A stretch of DNA of 64,000 nt, taken from assembly GCF_000091325.1 (NCBI RefSeq), contig NC_014012.1:1550001-1614000 (forward strand), given 5' to 3'. The stretch's first letter is position 1. Every line of letters starts with the position of its first letter. Shown here piece by piece: positions 46,709 to 54,938 of this stretch. Origin of the DNA: Shewanella violacea DSS12 (GTDB lineage: Bacteria; Pseudomonadota; Gammaproteobacteria; Enterobacterales; Shewanellaceae). Both the position numbers and the translations under genes were made by a program. The notes beneath the pieces were generated by a model, which had not been told where the DNA came from, ran no database searches, and worked only from the letters and a program-made list of their open reading frames with translations.

Positions 46709-49700
46709 CTAGTTGTGACTGGCCATAAGTTCTTTATCTTGCACAACTTTATCTTTTTTATGCCTAGGCTTCATCACTAGCTTATACATGGTTGGTACCC
46801 AGATAAGCGAGAGTAAGGTGGTGAGTAAGGTACCTCCGGCAATTGCGATAGCGAAGGGGGGCCAGAAACCGCCACCGGCGATAATCAAGGGCAGGAAGCC
46901 ACCTATGGTAGTGATAGTGGTGGAGCCGATATGACGACCACAACCAGATACCACCCTGACTATTGTGTCTATATTGCCTTCTCTGGCATCACTCTGATCT
47001 TCAAGCTCCGCCAGGATGACGATAGCCGCATTAATGGCTAGTCCCATCAGTCCCAATAATCCGATGATCACGGTGAAGCCAAAGGGGTAACCGAACAGAT
47101 AGACTGCCAGTAAACCAAGCCCCGCCGACTGCATCGCACTAAACAGAATAATGGCCGTTAGCCTGAATGAGTTAAATGACAGCACCACAGTTGCTAACAG
47201 TAAGGTAACGACCAAGACTAAATTAGACAGTAGGTTGCCTACGGCCTCATTTCGTTTAGCACTCTCACCACCGACTTCAATATGATAGCCCGCTGGCAAG
47301 CTAAGCTCGTCAATTCGCGCCTTGGCATCATCGAGTACCTGCTGAGGCAGCACGCCGCTGACAATATAGGCTTCTATGGTATTGACCCTCTGACCATCAC
47401 GGCGAGGAATCGCGCCGCGACTGACTTGGATCTGGCTTTCGGCGAGGGCCGATAAGGGGATGCCTGTGCCAGAAGAGGATACCAGGTTGATCTCAGACAG
47501 CTTAGTCTGTTGCTCCCGGGTACTGTCTTGTAGCCTGACTCTTACGGGTATCGATTCAGTTTGCTCTAAGATGCTGCCGCCATTGATGCCGGTTGTGGCC
47601 ATCTGGATTTGCTCGGCAATCTCAGTCAAATTAAGGCCGCTCATCATGCTGGCATCTTCATTGATCTGGAACCATATTTTTGGGGCTCCAGCGCTCAAGG
47701 TGGCCCGTGTGTGTATCACATCTGGGGTATCGCTCAAGATACGCCTGACTTCATCACCTATCAGCCTGAGTTGATCTAGGTTGGGGCCAAATACTCTTAG
47801 TTCAACCGGGGCATTGAAGGGAGGACCTTGCTCTAACTTTCTGACTAATATCTGCGCCTCTGGGTTGGCGAGATCTAGGGCTTGTTGCAACTCAGGTATG
47901 AGGCGGTTGGCGGTGTCGAAGTCTTCGACTTTGACCATGGCCTGAGCGTAATTGCTGGCGCCTTGTTGGCGTTGAAGTAGATTGTAATAGAAAGAAGGCG
48001 TATTGCCGCCTATGATCCAATCTATACGGGTCACGCCCTGAGTCTCTCTTAGCTGCTGATCCATTTGTTCAACCAGACGACGAGTACTCGCCACGCTCGC
48101 ATGGGGGGGGAGATAAACTTCAATTTGGAACATGTCCCGGTCCGAGGGCGGGAAAAATTGTTCTGTCATCTGACCCGCAGCAATGAAGCCTGTGATGGGT
48201 AAGATCCCAATTAATAAGCCAGATAGCAAAGGCCGCTTGAGTGCCATGGTGAGTGAAGCGTTAAACAGCTTGCTCACTTGTGGCAAGCTTATGCCTGTTT
48301 GATACCATTTATCTTGAGTGCCATCGACACCAAAACGGCCCGCTAAGCCGGCTATCAAGGTGTGGGAGATGATGTATGACCCAAGCAGGGCAAACATGAC
48401 AGAGATGGCGATACCACCGACAAACTCTCCGGCAGCGCCAGGCATAAGCACGATAGGGGCGAAGGCGAGCATGGTGGTGATGGTTGAGCCGCCTAGAGGT
48501 AACCAAAGGTGTTTGAGTGTAGCACTGACCGCCTCGACTCTTGATAAGCCCTGTTGTCTTCGCTGGGCGATGGCATCGACGATGACAATGGCATTATCCA
48601 CCATGATCCCCAGGGCTACCACCAATCCTGTGACTGACATTTGATGGATAGGCAGGCCTACGTACTTCATGCAAGTTAAGGTGAATAACGCGGTGAGTGG
48701 CAGAGACAGAGACACGATAAGCGCATTGCGCAAACCTAAAGTCAGCATCAAGACCAGCAGAATAATAACGAAACCTAACAGCAGACTGCCCACCAGACCG
48801 CCGAGTCTGTCACTGGTATAACTCTCCTGATCGAATAGCCATTGTATCTCGATATTGGCCGGAACCGATGCCTGTAGCGCTTCAACTTCGACTCTGACTT
48901 TAGCCAACCAGAGATCTACCCGGGTATTATTGAGCATGCGGGCTGCCACCATCACACCTTGTTCTTGCTCTATAAGGGCGATGGAATTGGCTGGGGTCTT
49001 AGCTTGTTTCTTGATGGTCGCGATATCGCCCAAGCGGATAATCTGACCCTGTTCATCCACTTTTAACGGCACTCGGCGGATCCTCGAGAGTGAGTCGAGC
49101 TCTCCAGATACTTCAATCAGGGCTCTGAAGTTATTGTTATTAATCTCACCGGCAGACACCTTAGTATCGGCGTTACTGAGAATACGGGCTATGGATGCCG
49201 GGGTGAGTTTAAGCTGATTGACCTTGTTGCCATCGAGCTGTACCAATACCTCTTCGGTAGGGGCACCATATAGCTTGACGAAATCTGTACCGCTGAGCAG
49301 CCTGAGCTTACTCTGCAACTCTTTAGCGTAGCGGTTAAGCATGTCGGTACGAATTTCACCGCCGCCTTTCCACACCAGACCTAAAATTGCGGTACTTGCA
49401 TAGCCAATTTGATCGTCTAGTAGTGGGTTTTGTGCGGCGCCAGGCAATACAGGTTTGGCATCGGCGATAAGATTTCGCGCCCTGGACCACACAGGATCTG
49501 TATCTTGGACACTGTCTTTAAGTTCGAGTTGAATAACCGAAATACCCGGCCTGGATGTGGATTGAATTAATTTAAGCTCTTCTAGCCTGCGCAGGCGATT
49601 TTCCAACACTTCGGTGACTAATGCCTCGACTCGCTCGGCAGATGCTCCAGGATATTGAGTGATGACCGAGGCGAAGCGGTTGGTAATATCTGGGTCTTCC

Positions 49701-49798
49701 ATGCGGGGTAAGCTAGATATCGCGCCTAAGCCGGCCACAATCAAGAGGGCAATAAATAAGCTTGCTAAGCGTCCATTCTCTACTAAAGCTTTAACCAT
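46709..49798 (-). CDS. RND family efflux permease
   Basis: This 1029-residue inner-membrane proton-drug antiporter of the AcrB/HAE superfamily has 12 expected membrane spans with two large periplasmic loops. Family features include the N-terminal GRLASLFIALLIVAGLGAISSLPRMEDP and TM4 with proton-relay aspartates in GIMVDNAIVIVDAI. The second half repeats the fold (GLAINAAIVILAELED). The divergent PRMEDPDI type is nearer to the VexF/MexK-like clade than to AcrB, so the substrate cannot be predicted. It is translated just after its adaptor (5-bp gap). No outer-membrane channel gene is present, so a TolC-type protein elsewhere is needed. Confidence 0.93.
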   Translation of the reverse strand: MVKALVENGRLASLFIALLIVAGLGAISSLPRMEDPDITNRFASVITQYPGASAERVEALVTEVLENRLRRLEELKLIQSTSRPGISVIQLELKDSVQDTDPVWSRARNLIADAKPVLPGAAQNPLLDDQIGYASTAILGLVWKGGGEIRTDMLNRYAKELQSKLRLLSGTDFVKLYGAPTEEVLVQLDGNKVNQLKLTPASIARILSNADTKVSAGEINNNNFRALIEVSGELDSLSRIRRVPLKVDEQGQIIRLGDIATIKKQAKTPANSIALIEQEQGVMVAARMLNNTRVDLWLAKVRVEVEALQASVPANIEIQWLFDQESYTSDRLGGLVGSLLLGFVIILLVLMLTLGLRNALIVSLSLPLTALFTLTCMKYVGLPIHQMSVTGLVVALGIMVDNAIVIVDAIAQRRQQGLSRVEAVSATLKHLWLPLGGSTITTMLAFAPIVLMPGAAGEFVGGIAISVMFALLGSYIISHTLIAGLAGRFGVDGTQDKWYQTGISLPQVSKLFNASLTMALKRPLLSGLLIGILPITGFIAAGQMTEQFFPPSDRDMFQIEVYLPPHASVASTRRLVEQMDQQLRETQGVTRIDWIIGGNTPSFYYNLLQRQQGASNYAQAMVKVEDFDTANRLIPELQQALDLANPEAQILVRKLEQGPPFNAPVELRVFGPNLDQLRLIGDEVRRILSDTPDVIHTRATLSAGAPKIWFQINEDASMMSGLNLTEIAEQIQMATTGINGGSILEQTESIPVRVRLQDSTREQQTKLSEINLVSSSGTGIPLSALAESQIQVSRGAIPRRDGQRVNTIEAYIVSGVLPQQVLDDAKARIDELSLPAGYHIEVGGESAKRNEAVGNLLSNLVLVVTLLLATVVLSFNSFRLTAIILFSAMQSAGLGLLAVYLFGYPFGFTVIIGLLGLMGLAINAAIVILAELEDQSDAREGNIDTIVRVVSGCGRHIGSTTITTIGGFLPLIIAGGGFWPPFAIAIAGGTLLTTLLSLIWVPTMYKLVMKPRHKKDKVVQDKELMASHN

Positions 49799-49803
49799 CT
49801 TGT

Positions 49804-50931
49804 TTACCTCGCAGCCGTAGCAGTAGATGTGGGTTTAACACGTTGGCCTGCGACTAACTTATGCAGGCCTTTATCGATATAAGCCTCATCCACATGAACC
49901 GCGCCTCGAATGAAGGCCATCTCATTCTTGGTATACAGGATCTCTATGTCCCTTCGCTCTATGTTGAAGGTTTCACGATTATCTTGGTGTAGTTCTGAAC
50001 TCAGTACATACAGATTCCAAAGACCCCGTACGCCATCTGTTAGCGCCGAAATCGGCACCCAAAAACCTGCTTGATTGATCTCTTTTTCATAGGACAGATA
50101 GGCTATCTCACCATTGATCACCTTGGAATCTTTCGGTAAAGACAGGCGTATAGGCACGGTTCGGGTCACTGAATTGACCTCGGCGCCTATGCCTTCTATG
50201 AAGGCCCAATAATGGGTATTGGCTACCCGCAGTGATACCTTCTGTTTCGGACTCAGATGCAGTGCCACATTAACCGGCACCCCTATGATGGCTTGAGGAT
50301 TATTGTGCTCGACTAAGGTGAAGATGGCTTTTCCTAAGGCAATGACTTCACCTAAGTTGACGCTTCTTTTGCTGATCACACCATCGAAAGGCGCGAGCAG
50401 GGATGATTTTTCTATTCTTAACCCATTGGCATACACGGCGGCCTTGAGTCTTTTTTGGCCGGCAATAAGGCTGTTGAGCTGGCCTTTGAGTTCATCTAAG
50501 GTTTGCTCTGAGGTGTATCCTTGTTTCTTCAGTTCCAGACTTCTGTTTAAGGTGCTCTTTGCCAGTTGCAGATCGGCGCTATTTTGTAACACGCTAGCAT
50601 TGAGTTCATCTCGCTGGGCTTCGAGCAATCGAGTGTCTAATTGAGCCAGCAATTGGCCGAAATGAACCGAGTCGCCACTGTCCACGGCAATATGTTTAAT
50701 TTTTCCTGCTAATTCAAATCCTATGCCTGTGGTGTTGCCTGCTTTAATCGTACCGGTAAATTCTTGAGTATGATGATAAGAGGGGGACAGGGTAAGCGTG
50801 GCGCTAGTCACAGTTTGCACTATGGGCTCGGCAGCATGCTGGGTTACCTCACCCTGGCAGGCTGAAAGAAAAACGGTAAACACTAGGCTTATTGAAACTC
50901 TCGAGTTGGAGATAACTGTTAAAATACTCAT
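49804..50931 (-). CDS. RND efflux periplasmic adaptor (membrane fusion protein)
   Basis: This 375-residue lipoprotein (lipobox FLSAC, C25) has the MFP architecture: barrel-sandwich/lipoyl halves (GTIKAGNTTGIGFELAGKIKHIAVDSGDSVHFGQLLAQLDTR and SSLLAPFDGVISKRSVNLGEVI), an alpha-helical hairpin (about 95-155), and beta-barrel and membrane-proximal domains. It bridges the permease to an outer-membrane channel. It is the first gene of a two-gene operon controlled from the palindromic operators at 50976-51018. Confidence 0.93.
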   Translation of the reverse strand: MSILTVISNSRVSISLVFTVFLSACQGEVTQHAAEPIVQTVTSATLTLSPSYHHTQEFTGTIKAGNTTGIGFELAGKIKHIAVDSGDSVHFGQLLAQLDTRLLEAQRDELNASVLQNSADLQLAKSTLNRSLELKKQGYTSEQTLDELKGQLNSLIAGQKRLKAAVYANGLRIEKSSLLAPFDGVISKRSVNLGEVIALGKAIFTLVEHNNPQAIIGVPVNVALHLSPKQKVSLRVANTHYWAFIEGIGAEVNSVTRTVPIRLSLPKDSKVINGEIAYLSYEKEINQAGFWVPISALTDGVRGLWNLYVLSSELHQDNRETFNIERRDIEILYTKNEMAFIRGAVHVDEAYIDKGLHKLVAGQRVKPTSTATAAR

Positions 50932-50975
50932 CCTGACACACTTCCTTGGTTAATCACGAGTTGCAAAAACGTTAA

Positions 50976-51018
50976 ACTAGACTGTCTAGTCTATTTATAA
51001 GGAACTAGACTGTCTAGT
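50976..51018. promoter_or_regulatory. Twin 15-bp palindromic TetR operators
   Basis: ACTAGACTGTCTAGT, a perfect palindrome about a central T, occurs at 50976-50990 and again at 51004-51018, 28 bp apart. Each copy is followed by CTA. They lie between the divergent efflux operon and tetR gene and are the obvious binding sites of the regulator at 51075. Confidence 0.9.
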
Positions 51019-51074
51019 CTACTTTGTGATTAAATGTGTCCAAATTATAAATCTTTGTTAAAAGAGACTTGTCC

Positions 51075-51698
51075 ATGGAATCGATTACTCCAGATGTAAA
51101 TTTAAGCCGAAGCGAGCAAAAGCGTTTGCAAATACTCGAGGCGGCTATCGAACTTTTTTGTGGTCAAGGATTCCCCTGCACCAGTATGGATGAGGTGGCT
51201 AAGTTGGCAGGAGTGTCGAAGCAGACTGTGTATTCACACTTTGGCAGTAAAGATGAATTATTTGTCGCATCGATAGAGTCAAAATGTGTGGTTCATCGCT
51301 TGGCCGAGGAGGTGTTTATCGATCCCAGTCAGCCTGAAGTGGCCCTGACTTCCTTTGCTGAGTATTTTGGTGACTTGATTGTCAGTCCAGAAGCCCTGAC
51401 TGTATTTACTACCTGTGTGGCTCAATCGGAAACCCATCCGAGTATATCGGCACTATTTTTTGATGCAGGACCAGAGCATTTGCTCAGCTTGTTGAGCGAT
51501 TATTTTGAAGACGTACAAAAAATTGGTGTTTATCAATTTGACGATTGTCGCAGCTGTGCGGTTCGTCTGTGTCTGATGATGTATGGTGAGATGAGATTAA
51601 AGCTAGAGTTAGGTTTAAACGCAGATGATCTGATAGAGGGACGTGCTAGCTATTTAACAGGTTGTATAACAATGTTTTTGAAGGCTTATAAAGCCTAG
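51075..51698 (+). CDS. TetR family regulator of the efflux operon
   Basis: This repressor of about 207 residues has an N-terminal TetR helix-turn-helix (about 14-60; RLQILEAAIELFCGQGFPCTSMDEVAKLAGVSKQTVYSHFGSKDELF) and a ligand-binding C-terminal domain of the TetR_C AcrR type. It has three cysteines in the stretch DCRSCAVRLCLMMYG, which could sense oxidants or metals; that is inference. An ATG at 51075 and one two codons earlier (51069) are both possible. It is divergent from the RND operon and probably represses both through the twin operators. Confidence 0.9.
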   Translation: MESITPDVNLSRSEQKRLQILEAAIELFCGQGFPCTSMDEVAKLAGVSKQTVYSHFGSKDELFVASIESKCVVHRLAEEVFIDPSQPEVALTSFAEYFGDLIVSPEALTVFTTCVAQSETHPSISALFFDAGPEHLLSLLSDYFEDVQKIGVYQFDDCRSCAVRLCLMMYGEMRLKLELGLNADDLIEGRASYLTGCITMFLKAYKA

Positions 51699-51706
51699 AC
51701 TAATCG

Positions 51707-51738
51707 CTTAATTCTAGGGCCTGAGCCCTAAAATTAAG
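51707..51738. terminator. Bidirectional hairpin after tetR
   Basis: CTTAATTCTAGGGC / GCCCTAAAATTAAG form a long stem with one mismatch around CTGA, between convergent genes. Confidence 0.7.
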
Positions 51739-51759
51739 CCTGGTATTAGTAAGCAATTA

Positions 51760-52353
51760 CTATTTGCCTAACATCTCTTCTTTGAGGCTATTCTGTGCAG
51801 GGCTGTCACCCAGCCAAATTTTCAACAGGGCCTGTCTAAATGCTTCGCCTTTAATCGTGTCCTGTGGGACTTCATTTTTATAGGCTGTGACGCCTGAGCT
51901 TTTACTGGTCACTAAGGTAAACTGGTCGCCCTTTATTATCTCCTCGCTAAACAGGGCCATAAATGCGTCTATTTGTACTTGGATTTCTTGGGTATTACCA
52001 TCGGTCGCATCATCGAAGCCTTCTATAATGGCATCATGCATTTTTTCTGAGGTGATCATTCCCGAGGTGATATTTAATCGAACCGCAGACTCCTCGGCGG
52101 CTAAGACATTAGCCAAGTCATGGGAAGGTGAGGTTAGGTATAAACTTCCCACATAAAGATCGATAAAAAACTTACTGCGCACACCGGCACCGTTAAGCTG
52201 AAGCTGGTTATCATTGATAACAATTTGTTCGGCGACATTTATGTCGGATATTTCACGGGCATTGACCTGACTGCTCAAAGCAGCGCTGACAATGACGGCA
52301 CTCATAAGTGTGCCTAGTGCGGCTTTAGTTAAAGAATCACTGAAGGACTTCAT
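51760..52353 (-). CDS. Exported chalcone-isomerase-like protein
   Basis: This 197-residue protein with a signal peptide (about 1-32, ending SQVNA) has a Chalcone_3 type domain (QLQLNGAGVRSKFFIDLYVGSLYLTSPSHD and the C-terminal KGEAFRQALLKIWLGDSPAQNSLKEEMLG). Bacterial members have a chalcone-isomerase fold, are not thought to act on flavonoids, and probably bind fatty acids or lipids in the periplasm. No operon partner is evident. It is convergent with tetR. Confidence 0.85.
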   Translation of the reverse strand: MKSFSDSLTKAALGTLMSAVIVSAALSSQVNAREISDINVAEQIVINDNQLQLNGAGVRSKFFIDLYVGSLYLTSPSHDLANVLAAEESAVRLNITSGMITSEKMHDAIIEGFDDATDGNTQEIQVQIDAFMALFSEEIIKGDQFTLVTSKSSGVTAYKNEVPQDTIKGEAFRQALLKIWLGDSPAQNSLKEEMLGK

Positions 52354-52414
52354 ATAATCTCTTATCTAGTTGTTATTTGCTTATGGGATCTGGGCCTGGT
52401 TTAAAGTCGGCTCA

Positions 52415-52912
52415 TCAACCTCTATGGCCAATCTGATATTGACCCTCTTGGTTGAACAGTGCCGCTTGCTTGTGTTTGGTGGAGATTAGCAGTGGCCCGT
52501 CATCGAAGAAGAGAAAGCATTTCCAATTGCGTACAAACACATCCCAGCGAGTCTCGATAACCTGATACTTCTCATAACAGAAATAGACGGGAGTATTATC
52601 GGTCCAATCGAAATGGGCGGCAAATATCTCAGGTAGTGCAGCTTCTTCACTGTCCCAAGTACTCTGCCAGTCATCGGTTTCTATCCAGGCATCGGCTTTA
52701 GCGGCCCAGTCGCCTTTAGAGAACTGTTCCGTACAACTGCTACGGTTACTGATCCACTTGTTCCAAACTTCCATCGCCCCTTTCTGATCCAGCGGCTTGA
52801 TAAACGCTTTATCTTCATCGGTTACAGGCAGATCTTTATGGTTAAAGATCCATTTACGTTGGTATTGCTCTAGGGGGATGTAGGTATGTGCCAAACGACT
52901 CTCCAGACCCAT
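52415..52912 (-). CDS. DUF2947 family protein
   Basis: This 165-residue soluble protein rich in Trp and Tyr (YQRKWIFNHKDLPVTDEDKAFIKPL; WNKWISNRSSCTEQFSKGDWA; VYFCYEKYQVIETRWDVFVRNWKCFLFFDDGPLLI) matches the DUF2947 family, of unknown function in marine gammaproteobacteria. No signal peptide or catalytic motif is apparent. It lies just upstream of the chalcone-isomerase-like gene on the same strand, 61 bp apart, perhaps co-transcribed. Confidence 0.75.
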   Translation of the reverse strand: MGLESRLAHTYIPLEQYQRKWIFNHKDLPVTDEDKAFIKPLDQKGAMEVWNKWISNRSSCTEQFSKGDWAAKADAWIETDDWQSTWDSEEAALPEIFAAHFDWTDNTPVYFCYEKYQVIETRWDVFVRNWKCFLFFDDGPLLISTKHKQAALFNQEGQYQIGHRG

Positions 52913-53382
52913 ATATGGTCAGAATTAATTTAAATTGAATTCCGCGATTATACAGACTTGGACAGGATTATTAAATCGCTTCCAAGAACCAAAGGAAAAT
53001 TATGCGTGTTGATTGTCTGATATTTGCTTGTTGGGTCAGTCGTTACTGGGATGTCACAGGATTTAAGTCTAGGACTTTAGGCCGTTGTTACCCATAAGCT
53101 GTTAGGTTATAGCCAGCAGCTTATGGGTATGAGCTAACAATAGCCAGTAACACAGGAGTATCACTGCAGTATCTATGTGCAGTAAGATACTGTACTAAAA
53201 CATAGAATTAGGGCTTAGATTGCCAGGACGAGTGTTTAGTTACTTGACACTGCCGCTCAAGAGTCGAAGATAGGTAAGTTACAGATCCTTAGAACTAGTA
53301 GAGATAGAAGAGTTCTCAGGGGAGGAAAGACGAGAGCGGCTTAATGTAAGTGTAAGTAAAAATTAAAACGATAAGGAATGAT
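52913..53382. other. Gene-free stretch with two strong inverted repeats
   Basis: A perfect 12-bp inverted repeat ACCCATAAGCTG / CAGCTTATGGGT (53090-53101 and 53117-53128) has a 15-nt loop. Then CAGTATCT / AGATACTG follows near 53165-53195. Neither has a T-run. They precede the HNH nuclease gene and might be regulatory, a short RNA or mobile-element ends. No ORF is supported. Confidence 0.5.
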
Positions 53383-54204
53383 ATGTTAAAGCTGACAAAC
53401 TCTATATGTGAAGCGCTTATTTGTGGTGATTGGCGTTTAATACTTGTTGAATCGCTTCATGGAAACAATAATGTTGTACGTCGATGCCCAGAATGCCATG
53501 GGTCTATTAAGTTAATGAAGCAAGGGAAAGACGGCCAGAGGGCACATTTTGAGCATGATAAAAGAAACCCTAGTTGCAGCCTTGGTGATTCGATGGGCAA
53601 GAAATTAAAATATAACCATATTTCAGTAACGGTTTCAGACAAAGATAGAAAAGCCAGCACATCATTTGAAGATTTAATGGCTTTTTGTATCGATAAAGAT
53701 ACCGTTATCAATGATGGCGATATAACCGAAGATATCATTGAAGTGCTCGCTTCTCCTCTGTCTGATTCAGAGAAGCGACAAGAGATAAATGCTCGCATAG
53801 GCCAAGGTAAGTTTCGACAAAATGTGATCCAAGTTTGGGGCAGTGACTCTTGTGCATTAACGCTAACCCCAGTCAATGAGATGCTTATAGCTTCCCATAT
53901 AAAATCCTGGCGCAACTGTATTGACACTAATGAAAGGCTGGATGGTGCAAATGGCATTTTGTTGTGCGCGCATATAGATAAGCTTTTTGACAGACATCTG
54001 ATCACCTTCAATAAAGTCGGTATGGAATACAGAGTCAAATTTAGTAGCCAGTTGGATAAATCTTTGATGACGCAATTGGGAATAAATGAAAGGGATGCAC
54101 TGGCGACTAGCAAAATGAAGTCAGCCGACCTTGAAAAATTTGAGGATTACCTGTCTTTTCACCAGAAAATATTTGCTCAACTAAATGAAATAAATACCCT
54201 TTAG
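53383..54204 (+). CDS. HNH endonuclease (HNH_2 type) with N-terminal zinc-finger-like region
   Basis: This 273-residue protein has a C-terminal HNH nuclease domain (about 140-225): RIGQGKFRQNVIQVWG, then CALTLT, the catalytic-His block LIASHIKSW and NGILLCAHIDKLFDRHLITF. This pattern is that of HNH_2 restriction-like endonucleases. The N-terminal region contains RCPECHG and a HFEHDKRNPSC stretch, which may bind zinc and resembles CoiA-like or other modification-dependent nuclease N-termini. No methyltransferase or helicase neighbours are seen, so it is a solitary nuclease, possibly anti-phage. The gene is AT-rich relative to its surroundings, suggesting transfer. Confidence 0.85.
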   Translation: MLKLTNSICEALICGDWRLILVESLHGNNNVVRRCPECHGSIKLMKQGKDGQRAHFEHDKRNPSCSLGDSMGKKLKYNHISVTVSDKDRKASTSFEDLMAFCIDKDTVINDGDITEDIIEVLASPLSDSEKRQEINARIGQGKFRQNVIQVWGSDSCALTLTPVNEMLIASHIKSWRNCIDTNERLDGANGILLCAHIDKLFDRHLITFNKVGMEYRVKFSSQLDKSLMTQLGINERDALATSKMKSADLEKFEDYLSFHQKIFAQLNEINTL

Positions 54205-54362
54205 GCTAAATTTTTAGCACGTTTTTAGAGTAAATTTATAGGACAGACATTTTTCCAAGTGCTGTCCTATTTTTCTGTTCAACCCCCAGTGGGCAGCGAC
54301 TTTGTTATTTCTCATCCTTGCTTGGTGTTAAATCTATAAGCCTAATATGTCGGCGTCATGGT
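54205..54362. other. Gene-free stretch after HNH gene
   Basis: AGGACAGACATTTTTCCAAGTGCTGTCCT (53-bp region near 54240-54270) contains the inverted pair AGGACAG / CTGTCCT followed by ATTTTT, a probable terminator of the nuclease gene. Nothing else is visible. Confidence 0.5.
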
Positions 54363-54397
54363 GCTAATCGCTAATCGCTAATCGCTAATCGCTAATT
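54363..54397 (+). repeat. 7-bp tandem repeat (GCTAATC) x 5
   Basis: Four perfect units and a fifth ending in T, in the gap between the HNH and TonB receptor genes. The next 480 bp to the Fur box contain no gene. Confidence 0.92.
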
Positions 54398-54885
54398 CCT
54401 AATTTATTCTTCAATATCTTGTTTCCATGACTCTTGCGAACAATGGGCAAGATTTCAGTAGTCCCTCATGTTTTAAACTAACCACTCATATTAAAACTAA
54501 CCACAAACGCCCAATTACTGTGTTATCAAAGCGGTACCGATACAGCTAAATGTTCTCCCCTAAGCTGTGTAACTTGTTTCTGAGAGCGAAAAATCATGCT
54601 TTTTTATTTGAGGCCCCAGCAAGTTTCTGGCTATTAAGTATGTTTTTCTATTAAAAAGCTGGTTTGCATAGATATCGAGTGCATCTACCGCTTGGGGACG
54701 CTATCCCCTTGTTTTCTTAATAATCACAATGCATCTTCTTTTAATAATTGCGCGTGACGCGCGTCGTGTTTTTACGTTAATTTAGATGTTGATCTTGATT
54801 TAAGTGATGAATATCGATCGAGTTCAAAGAGTGCGTGCTTATATTTGTATCTACTTGAACCTTAATTTTATTACAATTATAATTC

Positions 54886-54904
54886 GATAACGATAATCGT
54901 TACT
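54886..54904. promoter_or_regulatory. Fur box of siderophore receptor gene
   Basis: GATAACGATAATCGTTACT matches the 19-bp Fur consensus in 15 positions, with a perfect palindromic core AACGAT-A-ATCGTT. It lies 35 bp before the receptor start, so iron repression is expected. Confidence 0.85.
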
Positions 54905-54938
54905 ATTTCGATTCAAAACCATACTTAATGAGCGACAA

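Noticed and set aside
53090..53135. Integron attC site
   Set aside because: A GTTAGGT core-like stretch is present, but the complementary RYYYAAC box is missing and no integrase or cassette array is seen.
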